NCBI RefSeq assembly: GCF_022647665.1
Contig: NZ_CP071872.1
Location: 3,162,001-3,226,000 of the forward strand
Source of the DNA: Streptomyces formicae
GTDB lineage: Bacteria > Actinomycetota > Actinomycetes > Streptomycetales > Streptomycetaceae
Reading direction: 5' to 3'
DNA: 64,000 nucleotides
Below the pieces are notes generated by a model. That model saw only the letters and a program-made list of their open reading frames with translations, did not search any database and was not told the DNA's origin. The position numbers and the translations under genes were made by a program. Shown here piece by piece: positions 39,695 to 48,183 of the stretch; the first letter of the stretch is position 1, and the number at the start of each line of letters is the position of its first letter.

Positions 39695-40882
39695 CTAGTG
39701 ATCCGGTTTTGAGTTCTGGCGTCGCCACGTGAGTCGTGTTCCGTTTCAGATCATGGCTTTGGTGGTGACGGGGCTGGTGGCCTGCGCTCTGCTGGAAGGC
39801 ATGGGTGACAACAGGCTGGAGCCGCTGGTCTTATCGAACGTTGAGCGAGTGACGTTGCAGGGCTGGGCGAAGCGCCGCACGACTGCGCAGGGCTTGGCCT
39901 TGCGGGCGCGGATTGTGCTGGCCTGCGCGGACGGCGGGAGCAACATGGCCGTCGCGGGGCGGCTGGGGGTCAACCGGATGACCGTGAGCCGCTGGCGGGC
40001 GAGGTTCCTGCGCGGCCGGCTGGACGGACTGGCCGACGAACCACGACCCGGGGTGCCGCGCACCATCACCGATGCGCAGGTGGAGGAGGTGGTGGTGCGC
40101 ACCCTTGAAGAGGTTCCCGAGGGCGCCACACACTGGTCAAAGCGGGAGCTGGCCAAGGTCGTGGGCATCTCGCCCGCCAGCGTGCTGAGGATCTGGCATG
40201 CCTTCGGCCTCCAGCCCTGGCGGACCGAGACCTTCAAGATCTCACCGGACCCGCTGATGATCGACAAGATCCGTGACGTCGTCGGCCTCTACCTCGCGCC
40301 GCCGGCAAACGCGGCGGTGTTCGCGGTGGACGAGAAGCCTCAGATCCAGGCGCTGGAGCGGACCGCGCCGGTGCTGCCGATGCTGCCCGGGGTCCCCGAG
40401 CGGCGCAGTTTCGACTACGTCCGCCACGGCACCGTCGACCTGTTCGCCGCCTTGAACACCGCGACGGGGAAGGTGATCGGCAAGCTTTCCGCGCAGCACC
40501 GGGCTGTGGACTTCCGAGACTTCCTCGACGAAATCGACCACCAGACCGATCCGGGCCTGGCGGTCCACGTGATCTGCGACAACCTCTCCGCCCACAAGGC
40601 ACCCGTGGTGCACAAGTGGCTGCTCGCACATCCCCGCTTCCAGCTCCACTTCACCCCCACGTACTCGTCATGGATCAACCAGATCGAGCGGTGGTTCGCC
40701 GAGCTGGAACGACGCTGCCTCGAACGCGGCGTGTTCTGCTCCCTCGACGACCTCAAGGCCGCACTCGAGAACTGGATCAAGGTCTGGAACAACAGTGCCC
40801 GGCCCTTCACATGGACCAAGACCGCCGACCAGATCCTCGACCGAATCTGCCGCTACTGCTCACGCATCTCCGAACCAGCTCA
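39695..40882 (+). mobile_element. IS630-type insertion sequence, right end not found
   Basis: The left end is CTAGTGATCCGGTTTTGAG at 39695; a CTAG/TA target is usual for IS630. The element contains one transposase frame. The expected right inverted repeat (the complement of the left end) is not present near 40882, where the coding sequence instead joins the 3' end of a YciI-type gene. The element is therefore right-truncated or its end has been deleted. Confidence 0.75.
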
Positions 40883-41102
40883 CTTGTACCGCTCCAGCTC
40901 CGGCGCCGTCTTCGTCGCGACGAACTCCGTGATCCGGTACGTGCACACGCCACCGGTGACGAAGGGGTCGGCCCCCGCGATCGCCTCGATCCGCGCGCGG
41001 TCGTCCCCGACGGCCAGCAGCACCCCGCCGTCGCGCGGGTTCTTGCGGCCGGACGCGATGACGACGCCCTCCTCGTACAGGCGGTTCAGCCAGTCCAGAT
41101 GA
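39729..41102 (+). CDS. IS630-family transposase, reads through its normal C-terminus
   Basis: N-terminal helix-turn-helix (SNMAVAGRLGVNRMTVSRWR), a linker with THWSKRELAKVVGISPASVL, and a DDE catalytic core: Asp in VFAVDEKPQIQALER, Asp in HVICDNLSAHKAP, and Glu in SSWINQIERWFAELERR. The core ends with RICRYCSRISEPAH near 40882, the usual family C-terminus. No stop follows there. The frame continues 73 codons on the antisense strand of the YciI-type gene. The missing stop and missing right end argue for a truncated element that is probably not mobile on its own. Confidence 0.85.
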   Translation: MSRVPFQIMALVVTGLVACALLEGMGDNRLEPLVLSNVERVTLQGWAKRRTTAQGLALRARIVLACADGGSNMAVAGRLGVNRMTVSRWRARFLRGRLDGLADEPRPGVPRTITDAQVEEVVVRTLEEVPEGATHWSKRELAKVVGISPASVLRIWHAFGLQPWRTETFKISPDPLMIDKIRDVVGLYLAPPANAAVFAVDEKPQIQALERTAPVLPMLPGVPERRSFDYVRHGTVDLFAALNTATGKVIGKLSAQHRAVDFRDFLDEIDHQTDPGLAVHVICDNLSAHKAPVVHKWLLAHPRFQLHFTPTYSSWINQIERWFAELERRCLERGVFCSLDDLKAALENWIKVWNNSARPFTWTKTADQILDRICRYCSRISEPAHLYRSSSGAVFVATNSVIRYVHTPPVTKGSAPAIASIRARSSPTASSTPPSRGFLRPDAMTTPSSYRRFSQSR

Positions 41103-41164
41103 GCCGCGTGGAACTCGTCGACCTGCTCGACGGGTGCGGTGTAGGTCAACTCCATGACGAACAT
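40880..41164 (-). CDS. YciI-family protein
   Basis: 94 aa. Start at ATG 41164 (MFVMELTYTAPVEQ) with GAGG upstream. The ferredoxin-like YCII domain is complete: AAHLDWLNRLYEEGVVIASG, DGGVLLAVGDDRARIEAIAG, DPFVTGGVCTYRITEF, ending in APELERYK. Family members are small cytoplasmic proteins of mostly unknown activity; some are dehydrochlorinase-like. Its TGA (40880-40882) overlaps the last transposase codons, so the element sits immediately at its 3' end but leaves the protein intact. Confidence 0.88.
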   Translation of the reverse strand: MFVMELTYTAPVEQVDEFHAAHLDWLNRLYEEGVVIASGRKNPRDGGVLLAVGDDRARIEAIAGADPFVTGGVCTYRITEFVATKTAPELERYK

Positions 41165-41240
41165 GATCCTCAGACTAGCCGGGTGTCGGAAAGCCCTCAC
41201 CGGGCCGGTGGCCCGCCCGCCATGCGGATGGCACACGAAC

Positions 41241-41279
41241 GGGCGGCGTACTCCGACGGGATGTCGGTGTACGCCGCCC
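41241..41279 (-). terminator. Terminator-like hairpin after the DrrAB-type operon
   Basis: GGGCGGCGTA pairs perfectly with TACGCCGCCC, with an inner CCGAC/GTCGG pairing. It lies 46 bp beyond the stop of the ABC permease on the minus strand. Confidence 0.55.
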
Positions 41280-41324
41280 TCGGGTGGGACGGGCTGCGGG
41301 CGGCGGCCCGCGCTGTCATGGCGG

Positions 41325-42116
41325 TTACTTCGGGTCGTGGTTGAACTTCGAGGTCGACCAGCGGTAGCCGAGCACCGCGAGGCCCAGGCACCAGATGACG
41401 GCGAGCCATCCGTTGTGGCCGATCTCGGTGCCGAGCAGCAGGCCGCGCAGGGTCTCGATGGCGGGCGTGAACGGCTGGTACTCGGCGATCGGCTGGAACC
41501 AGCCCGGCATCGCGTTGATGGGGACGAAGGCGCTGGAGAGGAGCGGCAGCAGGATCATGGGCATTGCGGTGTTACTGGCGGCCTCGGCGTTCGGGCTGAT
41601 CAGGCCCATGCCGACCGCGATCCAGGTGAGCGCCAGGGCGAAGAGCACGAGCAGTCCGAACGCCGCGAGCCACTCGAGGACGGTGGCATCGGTGGAGCGG
41701 AAGCCGATGGCCACGCCGACGGCGCCGACGAGGACCACGCTGATGACGGACTGCAGCACGCTGCCGATGACGTGTCCGATGAGCACGGATCCGCGGTGGA
41801 TCGCCATCGTGCGGAAGCGGGCGATGATGCCCTCGGTCATGTCGGTGGCGACGGAGACCGCGGTGCCGACCACGGTGCTGCCGATGGTCATCAGCAGGAG
41901 GCCCGGGACGATGTAGGCGACGTACTCGGAGCGGTTCGGACCGCCGCCGCCGATGCCCGCGCTCATGGTGTCGCCGAAGACGTAGACGAAGAGCAGCAGG
42001 AGCATGATCGGGGTGAGCAGCAGGTTCAGGGTGAGGGACGGGTAGCGCCGGGCGTGCAGCAGGTTGCGGCGCAGCATCGTGTTCGAGTCGCGGACGGCGA
42101 GGGAGAGGGCGCTCAT
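41325..42116 (-). CDS. ABC-2 type exporter permease (DrrB-like)
   Basis: 263 aa with six predicted membrane segments (for example LTLNLLLTPIMLLLLFVYVF, EYVAYIVPGLLLMTIGSTVV, LLVLFALALTWIAVGMGLIS, GWLAVIWCLGLAVLGYRW). The start ATG 42116 overlaps the ATPase stop by 4 bp, so the two are coupled. DrrAB-type pairs export drugs or lipids. Substrate unknown. Stop is 46 bp before a terminator-like hairpin. Confidence 0.92.
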   Translation of the reverse strand: MSALSLAVRDSNTMLRRNLLHARRYPSLTLNLLLTPIMLLLLFVYVFGDTMSAGIGGGGPNRSEYVAYIVPGLLLMTIGSTVVGTAVSVATDMTEGIIARFRTMAIHRGSVLIGHVIGSVLQSVISVVLVGAVGVAIGFRSTDATVLEWLAAFGLLVLFALALTWIAVGMGLISPNAEAASNTAMPMILLPLLSSAFVPINAMPGWFQPIAEYQPFTPAIETLRGLLLGTEIGHNGWLAVIWCLGLAVLGYRWSTSKFNHDPK

Positions 42117-43069
42117 CGGACAGCCTCCTTGGGCTGGTTGGGGACGTCGGCCGGGCCGGTCAGGGCGAAGAACACGTCGTCGAGGTCGGGGGTGTGCACG
42201 GTCAGCTCGTCCGCCTCGATGCCGGCCGAGTCCAGCCGGTCGAGGACGGAGCGCAGCTCGCGCTGGCTGCCGTCGCTGGGGATCTGCAGCGCCAGCGCCT
42301 CGTCGTCCCTGGTGGCCTCGCGCAGGGCGGAGGCGGCGGACTGGTACGCGGACGGGTCGGCGAAGCGGAGCCGGACATGCCCGCCGGGGATGAGGCGTTT
42401 GAGCTCCTCGGCGGTGCCCTCGGCGGCGATCTTGCCGTCGTGGAGCACGGCGATGCGGTCGGCGAGCTCGTCGGCCTCCTCCAGGTACTGGGTGGTGAGG
42501 AAGACGGTGACGCCGTCGGAGACGAGCTCGCGGATGATCTGCCACATGCTGTGGCGGCTGCGGGGGTCGAGTCCGGTGGTCGGCTCGTCGAGGAAGATGA
42601 TCCGCGGGTTGCCGACCAGGGTCATGGCGAGGTCGAGGCGGCGCTTCATGCCGCCGGAGTAGGTGGAGGCGGGCTTCTTGGCGGCCTCGGTGAGGTCGAA
42701 GCGCTCCAGGAGTTCGGCGGCGGTGCGGCGGCCCTCGCCACGGGAGAGGTGGTGCAGGTCCGCCATGAGGAGCATGTTCTCCTCGCCGGTGATCAGGCCG
42801 TCGACGGCCGAGAACTGCCCGGTGACGCCGATCGCGGCACGCACCGCCTGCGGGTCGGTGGCCAGGTCGTGGCCACCGACGTGCAGATCGCCGGCGTCGG
42901 CGGTGACGAGGGTGGAGAGGATCTTGACGGCGGTGGTCTTGCCGGCGCCGTTCGGGCCGAGCAGTGCGAAGATCGTTCCTTGCGGGACGGCCAGGTCGAC
43001 GCCGTCGAGGACGGTCTTGTCGCCGTAGGACTTGCGCAGCCCGTTCGCCGCGATGGCCAGGTCGGTCAT
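42113..43069 (-). CDS. ABC exporter ATPase (DrrA-like)
   Basis: 318 aa. Walker A GPNGAGKTT near 38, signature YSGGMKRRLDLAMTLV near 140, Walker B IIFLDEPTTGLDPRS near 160, then LTTQYLEEADELADR. The C-terminal domain is the DrrA-type extension. GGAG lies upstream of the ATG. It forms the export pump with the next gene, and is the second gene after the DUF4097 protein in an apparent operon controlled by the divergent regulator. Confidence 0.93.
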   Translation of the reverse strand: MTDLAIAANGLRKSYGDKTVLDGVDLAVPQGTIFALLGPNGAGKTTAVKILSTLVTADAGDLHVGGHDLATDPQAVRAAIGVTGQFSAVDGLITGEENMLLMADLHHLSRGEGRRTAAELLERFDLTEAAKKPASTYSGGMKRRLDLAMTLVGNPRIIFLDEPTTGLDPRSRHSMWQIIRELVSDGVTVFLTTQYLEEADELADRIAVLHDGKIAAEGTAEELKRLIPGGHVRLRFADPSAYQSAASALREATRDDEALALQIPSDGSQRELRSVLDRLDSAGIEADELTVHTPDLDDVFFALTGPADVPNQPKEAVR

Positions 43070-43084
43070 GAGGTGTGCTCCTTC

Positions 43085-43128
43085 TTTACAGGCTGCTGCG
43101 GGCGGTCTTTACAGGCTGCGGGCGGTGA
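43085..43128 (-). repeat. Direct repeat at the DUF4097 gene 3' end
   Basis: TCTTTACAGGCTGC(TGC)GGGCGG occurs twice in tandem, the second copy covering the stop codon region. It is a local duplication of about 20 bp. Confidence 0.6.
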
Positions 43129-43774
43129 TGTCGCCGTGGTCGGTGGTGGCGCGGATGTGGAGGTCGGCGGTGCCGTCGTTCTTGAGGGCGTTGCTGACGC
43201 GGCCGTAGCCGGTGCCGGCATCCAGGGCGGCCGAGACGCCGGCCGCGGCGGCGACCGAAATGTCGCCGGACTGGGTGCCGAGCACGACCGTGCCGCGCAC
43301 GGCCTCGTTGATCCGGATGTCGCCCCTTGCGGTGCTGATCCGAGCCGGGCCGCCCAGCCGGCCGACCTCGACGTCGCCGTCGATCGCGGTGAGGCGGACG
43401 CTCGCGGCCTCGTCGATCTTGATCTGGCGGTACGCGCCGTCGAAGGCGACGTCGCCGAGGCGTCCGACGCCGCGGAGCTCGGCGGCCTCGGCCTTGGCCT
43501 CGATGTTCGAGCCGGCGGGCAGCTGGACCGTCACCTCGATGGATCCAGACGCGCCGAGGATCGGGTTCTTCGCCGCCGGGGCCTTGATCCGCAGGACGCC
43601 GTCGCCGAATTCGACCGTGGTCTGCTCGGCCGCCTTCATGTCGCGGCTCTTGGCGGCGTCGGCGGGCAGGACCTCGACGGTGGTGTCGGCCCGGTCGGCG
43701 GCGATGACCTGGATGCGCCCGGCGGGGACGTCCAGGACGGCGGAGATCGCGGCGGGGGTGGTGAACTTCTGCAT
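43109..43774 (-). CDS. DUF4097-family beta-repeat protein
   Basis: 221 aa. Right-handed beta-helix-like pattern of short GDV/GDI turns (AIDGDVEVGRLGGPARISTA, RGDIRINEAVRGTVVLGTQS, GDISVAAAAG, DHGDITARSL). There is no signal peptide, so it is probably cytoplasmic. Proteins of this family often neighbour stress-responsive ABC exporters and envelope regulators; their function is not well defined. It is the first gene of the operon with the DrrAB-type pump and has AAGGAGAG before the ATG. It diverges from the fused-HTH regulator. Confidence 0.85.
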   Translation of the reverse strand: MQKFTTPAAISAVLDVPAGRIQVIAADRADTTVEVLPADAAKSRDMKAAEQTTVEFGDGVLRIKAPAAKNPILGASGSIEVTVQLPAGSNIEAKAEAAELRGVGRLGDVAFDGAYRQIKIDEAASVRLTAIDGDVEVGRLGGPARISTARGDIRINEAVRGTVVLGTQSGDISVAAAAGVSAALDAGTGYGRVSNALKNDGTADLHIRATTDHGDITARSL

Positions 43775-43819
43775 CGTGCTCTCCTTGTGTGCTCGTCGTT
43801 TCTGACACCGGAAACGCTA

Positions 43820-43946
43820 CGTTGCGTTCAAGGATCGCGCAACGAGTTCGTTGCGAACAATCTGCGTCAGTGCAGGTAGAGGTCAAGTTTTCGTTGCAAT
43901 GGGTGTGAATCTAACGCAATGGCAGATGCTCTGGTCGTTGCATTGG
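43820..43946. promoter_or_regulatory. Cluster of CGTTGCAATGG-like boxes between exporter operon and regulator
   Basis: Related boxes recur: CGTTGCGTT (43820), CGCGCAACG (43836), GTTCGTTGCGAAC (43846, a palindrome), CGTTGCAATGG (43892), ACGCAATGG (43914) and CGTTGCATTGG (43936). The first and last CGTTGCA boxes are 44 bp apart, about four helical turns. This suggests cooperative binding by the divergent regulator, controlling itself and the pump operon. Confidence 0.55.
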
Positions 43947-44000
43947 ATTGTGGGCGAACGCTACGCTGGCGGCAGCAGGGAAGCACGAAGGGAGATCGCG

Positions 44001-44753
44001 GTGCCGGGAGGCAGACTCACTCAGCAGGAACGTCAGCAGATCGCGCTGGGGCTGGCCGACGGCCTCGCCTACGCGGAGATCGCCAGACGCCTCGACCGTC
44101 CGACCTCGACCATCACGCGTGAGGTGATGCGCAACGGCGGCCCCACCGCCTACCGCGCCGACCTGGCCCACCGCGCCACCGAACGCCGCGCCCACCGGCG
44201 CAAGCACACCCCGCCCCGAGGGCAGGGAGCGCCGGCGCAGGGCCACGGGCGCGACGACGAGGCCGTGCGTGAGTACGAGGAGGCGTTCACCACCCTCCTG
44301 ATGCAACAGGGCCTGCCCAAGATGACGGCTCGGGTGCTGACCTGCCTCTTCGTCGCCGACGCGGGCAGCCTCACCGCGGCCGAACTCGTCCAGCACCTCC
44401 AGGTCAGCCCGGCGTCCGTCTCCAAGGCGATCGGTTTCCTCGAAGCTCAGGGCCTCATCCGCCGGGAACGCGACGAACGCCGCCGCGAGCGCTACTTCGT
44501 CGACGACGACGTCTGGTACCAGTCGACGATCGCCAGCGCCCGCGGCGTCGCCAAGGTCGCCGAGACCGCACGGCAGGGCGTCAGCGTCCTCGGCCCCAGC
44601 ACCCCGGCCGCCGCCCGCCTGGAGAACATCGCCCGCTTCAGCGACTTCATCAGCGAGAGCATCCTCCGTGCCGCCGAGCAGGTCCGCGAAGTCCTCTACA
44701 CGAAACCCGAAGCGAGCTCGGGCGGCACTGCCGAGTCATGTCCGGATTGCTGA
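44001..44753 (+). CDS. Regulator with IS30-type HTH fused to a MarR/GbsR-like winged helix
   Basis: 250 aa, GTG start 44001 with GGGAG upstream (longer frame from 43851 lacks one). The N-terminal 65 residues are a transposase-like helix-turn-helix (TQQERQQIALGLADGLAYAE, IARRLDRPTSTITREVMRNG, then RADLAHRATERRAHR). A basic linker joins it to a winged-helix domain (LPKMTARVLTCLFVADAGSL, LVQHLQVSPASVSKAIGFLE, GLIRRERDERRRERYFVDDD) and a helical dimerisation tail. It is divergent from an ABC pump operon, with repeated boxes between, so it is probably the local repressor. The ligand is unknown. Confidence 0.85.
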   Translation: MPGGRLTQQERQQIALGLADGLAYAEIARRLDRPTSTITREVMRNGGPTAYRADLAHRATERRAHRRKHTPPRGQGAPAQGHGRDDEAVREYEEAFTTLLMQQGLPKMTARVLTCLFVADAGSLTAAELVQHLQVSPASVSKAIGFLEAQGLIRRERDERRRERYFVDDDVWYQSTIASARGVAKVAETARQGVSVLGPSTPAAARLENIARFSDFISESILRAAEQVREVLYTKPEASSGGTAESCPDC

Positions 44754-44880
44754 CGGACAGCCGTTCTGACGGTCACAGAGAGGGGCCGAAGCCGGCTGTG
44801 GTCTCTGGGAACCCATGGGTTGCCCGGCGGCTCCTGCGCGGACGGGGCAGGCGGAGACGGGCTCTGAGGTGAGACACATC

Positions 44881-45761
44881 ATGACCACCATCAGGACACC
44901 CGCCGACGAGACCGAGGCCCGGGCCGTCCAGGACGAACTCCGCGCCCGCGTCGTCCTCGACGAGCCGGGACCGCCGCCCGGCAGCGGCCTGGTCACGGGC
45001 GTCGACGTGGCCTACGACGACGAGCGCGACGTCGTCGTCGCGGCCGCCGTCGTCCTCGACGCCCGCACCCTCATGGTCGTCGAGGAGACCACCGCGACCG
45101 GCAAGGTCGCCTTCCCCTACGTGCCGGGGCTGCTCGCCTTCCGTGAGATCCCGACCGTGCTGGCCGCGCTGGAGTCCCTCGCCTCCGGCCCCGGGCTGGT
45201 CGTCTGCGACGGCTACGGCCGGGCGCATCCACGGCGGTTCGGGCTGGCCAGCCACCCAGGGCCTGTCGTTCGGATCTTGCCGGGCTCGCGTGCCCTGGCA
45301 CGCACATCTGCTGCTCCCCCTGGGCCCTGCGGGCCCGGGAGGTGCCCCCACCGCGTCGATTTCCTCCTCCGCCTTGCAGCCGCACGCACCAGACCCCGCT
45401 CGCCCCGCGGCGGTAGCCGCTGATGTCACCGTCGGCCTGATCCCAACGACAGGCCCTCGGCGTGCTCACCGGGCTGCCGGTGATCGGCGTCGCCAAGAAC
45501 CCCTTCACCTTCACGTACGAGGAGCCGGCCGCGGCGCGCGGCAGCGCCTCGCCCCTCGTGGCGGACGACGGCGAGGAACTCGGCCGTGCCCTTCGCACCC
45601 GTGAGGGCGTCAAGCCCGTGTACGTCTCTGTCGGTCACCGCGTGTCCCTCGACAACGCCTGTGCCCACACGCTCGCCCTGGCCCGCGACTTCCGCCTCCC
45701 GGAGACGACGCGCCGGGCGGACGCGCTGTGCCGGCGGGCGCTGCGGGAGGTATCGGCCTGA
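44881..45761 (+). pseudogene. nfi: Endonuclease V, split by a 200-bp element
   Basis: Endonuclease V cleaves next to deaminated bases such as inosine. The left part (44881-45255) keeps all catalytic acidic positions: Asp in VTGVDVAYDDE, Glu in LLAFREIPTVL and Asp in LVVCDGYGRAHPRR. The right part resumes at 45456 with LGVLTGLPVIGVAKNPF and runs to EVSA at 45761. Removing 45256-45455 (200 bp) rejoins GLASH to LGVLTG and yields one 226-aa frame, close to the usual family size. As sequenced, the left frame reads through the insert to a stop at 45423, so the gene is presumably inactive. Confidence 0.88.
45258..45457 (+). mobile_element. MITE-like 200-bp element with terminal inverted repeats
   Basis: The ends are inverted repeats: AGGGCCTGTCGTTCGGATC on the left and, on the complement, AGGGCCTGTCGTTGGGATC on the right, matching at 18 of 19 positions, with further partial matching inward. 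There is no transposase inside, so it would need one in trans. Its core is shared with 39525-39682. It sits inside endonuclease V. A target duplication cannot be fixed because flanking C and T bases are ambiguous. Confidence 0.85.
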
Positions 45762-45813
45762 GCCGCTCCGCGCTGGGGGCTGCATCCGTGTGCGGTCCCG
45801 CCGGAGTCGCCCT

Positions 45814-47019
45814 CTACCGCGTGTGCGCCACCCGGAACACGATCCCCGCGTCCCGCAGCCGCCGCAGCAACGCGTCCCCCATCGCGACCGCCGTCGTCAC
45901 CTGCCCCGCCGTCGGCGGCAGGTCGTCGAGCGCCAGACTGAGCGCGGACTCGGCCAGCATCTTCGCCGTCTCGCCGTAACCGGGATCGCCGCCCGACACC
46001 TCCGTGAAGACCCGCCGTCCGCCGCCCTCGCCGACGAAGCGCACCCGGAACCAGCTGCGTTCGCGCTGCTCCGCGCCGGGGCCGCGGCCCGGCTCGTAAC
46101 GGCTCATCAGCCACTCCCGCGCAGGCGGGACCTGGGCGAGCGCCGCGAGGGCGCCGAGCGCGACCGGCGCAGCGAGGGCGACCTGGAGTGTGCGGACGGA
46201 TGCGTAGTGGCGGTACTGGAAGTCGGGGCCGTACCGCTTCAGGCCGGCCGCCGAGCGCGCCACGATCCGCGGGTCGAGCGTCGGCATCGGCAGCGCCCAC
46301 GTGCCGGTCTCCCGGCTGAACCGCGGGGCCCCGAGCGGCGCCCTGGCCCGCCGTCCCACCAGCCGCGGCTCGTGCAGGCGCCGCTCCCGCGCCGCCCGCA
46401 GGGCCTCGCGCTGCCGGCCCATGATGGTGACGGCGGAGGCGAAGGTACCGCCGGAGAACATCCCGCCGCCGCTGACGAAGCCGTCGACCCGCAGCGGCAC
46501 GTCCTCCGGCAGCTGCTGGACCGTGAAGTACGCGCCCAGATCGTGCGGCACGGAGTCGAATCCGCACGCGTGCACGAGCCGTGCGCCGGTCTCGCGGGCG
46601 CGTGCGTCGTGCCGTACGAAGACGGTGTCGACGAACTCCTCCTCGCCGGTGAGGTCGGCGTAGTCCGTCCCGGCCTCGGCGCAGGCGGCGACCAGCGGCT
46701 CCCCGTACCACACATAGGGGCCGACGGTCGTGGCCACGACCTGCGTCGACTCGGCCAGCTCGCGCATCGACTCCGGGTCGGAGGCGTCGGCGGTGATCAG
46801 GGGCAGCCGCGCGCAGCCGGGGTCGATCGCGGTGAGCCGCTCGCGCAGGCGCTCCAGCTTCGCCTCGTTGCGCCCGGCGACGGCCCAGCGGCAGCCCGCG
46901 GGCGCGTGGGCGGCGAGGTACTCCGCGGTGAGCCGGCCGACGAAGCCGGTGGCCCCGAAGAGCACGATGTCGTACGGCCGCTCAGGGCCGTTCCGGGTGT
47001 GTCCCTGCTGTCTGTTCAC
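45814..47019 (-). CDS. Saccharopine dehydrogenase-like / trans-acting enoyl reductase family protein
   Basis: 401 aa, GTG start with GGAGGCGTCA upstream. The N-terminal Rossmann fold is YDIVLFGATGFVGRLTAEYL with an NADP-type GRNEAKLERL. Family blocks GPYVWYGEPLVAACAEAGTD, YADLTGEEEFVD and HACGFDSVPHDLGAY follow, with a hydrophobic segment near 285-305 (LAAPVALGALAALAQV) and a C-terminal GDPGYGETAKMLAESALSLA. Related mycobacterial proteins reduce enoyl intermediates of surface lipids. The substrate in Streptomyces is unknown. It faces the 3' end of endonuclease V with a 52-bp gap. Confidence 0.87.
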   Translation of the reverse strand: MNRQQGHTRNGPERPYDIVLFGATGFVGRLTAEYLAAHAPAGCRWAVAGRNEAKLERLRERLTAIDPGCARLPLITADASDPESMRELAESTQVVATTVGPYVWYGEPLVAACAEAGTDYADLTGEEEFVDTVFVRHDARARETGARLVHACGFDSVPHDLGAYFTVQQLPEDVPLRVDGFVSGGGMFSGGTFASAVTIMGRQREALRAARERRLHEPRLVGRRARAPLGAPRFSRETGTWALPMPTLDPRIVARSAAGLKRYGPDFQYRHYASVRTLQVALAAPVALGALAALAQVPPAREWLMSRYEPGRGPGAEQRERSWFRVRFVGEGGGRRVFTEVSGGDPGYGETAKMLAESALSLALDDLPPTAGQVTTAVAMGDALLRRLRDAGIVFRVAHTR

Positions 47020-47146
47020 TGACGCCTCCGCCGCTTCCGCCCCGCGCCCCAGGCCCTGTCCTCCGGATCAGGCCCCGGCCCCGCGCCGATGTCGCTGGGC
47101 GAGGCTAGCGTGAGTCGGAACAGTCCGCGCGACCGGGAGGACGGGG

Positions 47147-47530
47147 ATGGCGGCACCACCGAAGGCGGCCCTGGCGAAATGGGAGAAGGTGCGGTCCTTT
47201 GCCCTGGGACTGCCGGGCGCGGGCGAGGAGTTCCCCTGGGGCGAGACCGTCGTCAAGGTCAACAAGAAGATCTTCGTCTTCCTCGGTGTGACCGACGGCA
47301 GTTACCCCCTCGGGATGGGCGTCAAGCTCAAGGACGAGGCGATGCACGCCCACGCCCTGTCCTGCCCGGGCGCGGAGCCGTCGGGCTACGGCCTGGGCAA
47401 GGCGGGATGGGTGCAGATCCCGCTCGCGCAGAAGGGCGCTCCCAGTGCCGAAGTGCTCTGCGACTGGGTCGAGGAGAGCTACCGCACCATCGCGACGAAG
47501 AAGCTGATCGCGGAGCTGGACGCGCGCTGA
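47147..47530 (+). CDS. MmcQ/YjbR-family protein
   Basis: 127 aa. Single CyaY-like YjbR domain: LGLPGAGEEFPWGETVVKVN, KIFVFLG, SYPLGMGVKLKDEAMHAHAL, GYGLGKAGWVQIPLAQ, WVEESYRTIATKKLIAELDA. The complete domain of normal length starts near the N-terminus. Family members are small putative DNA-binding proteins with no established function. It diverges from the enoyl-reductase-like gene by 127 bp and converges on a lipoprotein gene. Confidence 0.88.
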   Translation: MAAPPKAALAKWEKVRSFALGLPGAGEEFPWGETVVKVNKKIFVFLGVTDGSYPLGMGVKLKDEAMHAHALSCPGAEPSGYGLGKAGWVQIPLAQKGAPSAEVLCDWVEESYRTIATKKLIAELDAR

Positions 47531-47561
47531 CGACCGGTGCGGCCGCCGCGCGCCCCCGGGT

Positions 47562-48068
47562 TCACCGGTAGTCGTCCGGGTGGTCCTGCATCCAGACGTT
47601 GATGCGGTCCCGGGTGCCCACGAGCTCTGCCTGGTGCTTCTTGAGGTTCGGGTAGGTCCGGTCCGTGCCGAGGGTCTCGCGCAGCTCCGCGATCCAGGCG
47701 ATGGGCTCGGGGAAGTGCCCGGGGCCCTTGGGTTCGGCCTTCATGGCCCTGTCGAGCCGCTCCAGCTCGTCGTGGACGCGTCCGAGGAAGTACGCGCACT
47801 GGCCTTCGCTCGTGCAGCTGTCGTCGAGCGTGGCCTGGAGGCCGGCGAAGGCGTCGCGGACCTTCTCGGGCCCCGGGGTGGGCTGCGCGGTGGACAGCGT
47901 CCTGGCGGAGGGCTGCGTTTCAGCCGTTGCCGTTGCCGCGGACGCCGTGGCCGTCGTGGGGCTGTCGTCCGCGCTCGGTCCGCCGCCGTCCACGGAGGAG
48001 CAGGAGACCAGCAGTGCCGCCGGAAGTGCGACGAGCGCTCCGGCCCGGACGGGGCGGGGTATACGCAT
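47562..48068 (-). CDS. Putative lipoprotein (168 aa)
   Basis: Signal RIPRPVRAGALVALPAALLV ends at lipobox LVSC. The mature part has a Thr/Ala/Ser-rich linker and a helical C-terminal domain (EKVRDAFAGLQATLDDSCTS, CAYFLGRVHDELERLDRAMK, ETLGTDRTYPNLKKHQAELV) with two cysteines. GGAGACTCC precedes the ATG at 48068. I recognise no family. It is probably a surface lipoprotein and converges with the YjbR-like gene. Confidence 0.75.
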   Translation of the reverse strand: MRIPRPVRAGALVALPAALLVSCSSVDGGGPSADDSPTTATASAATATAETQPSARTLSTAQPTPGPEKVRDAFAGLQATLDDSCTSEGQCAYFLGRVHDELERLDRAMKAEPKGPGHFPEPIAWIAELRETLGTDRTYPNLKKHQAELVGTRDRINVWMQDHPDDYR

Positions 48069-48183
48069 GGAGTCTCCGTTTCCTGGATCGGGCCGGTCGG
48101 CAGACCTTACCGTCACAGGGGGAACAACCAAGCGCTTGCTTGTCCACAGGGCTTGTGCGAAGTGGAACGTGTTCCTAACATCG

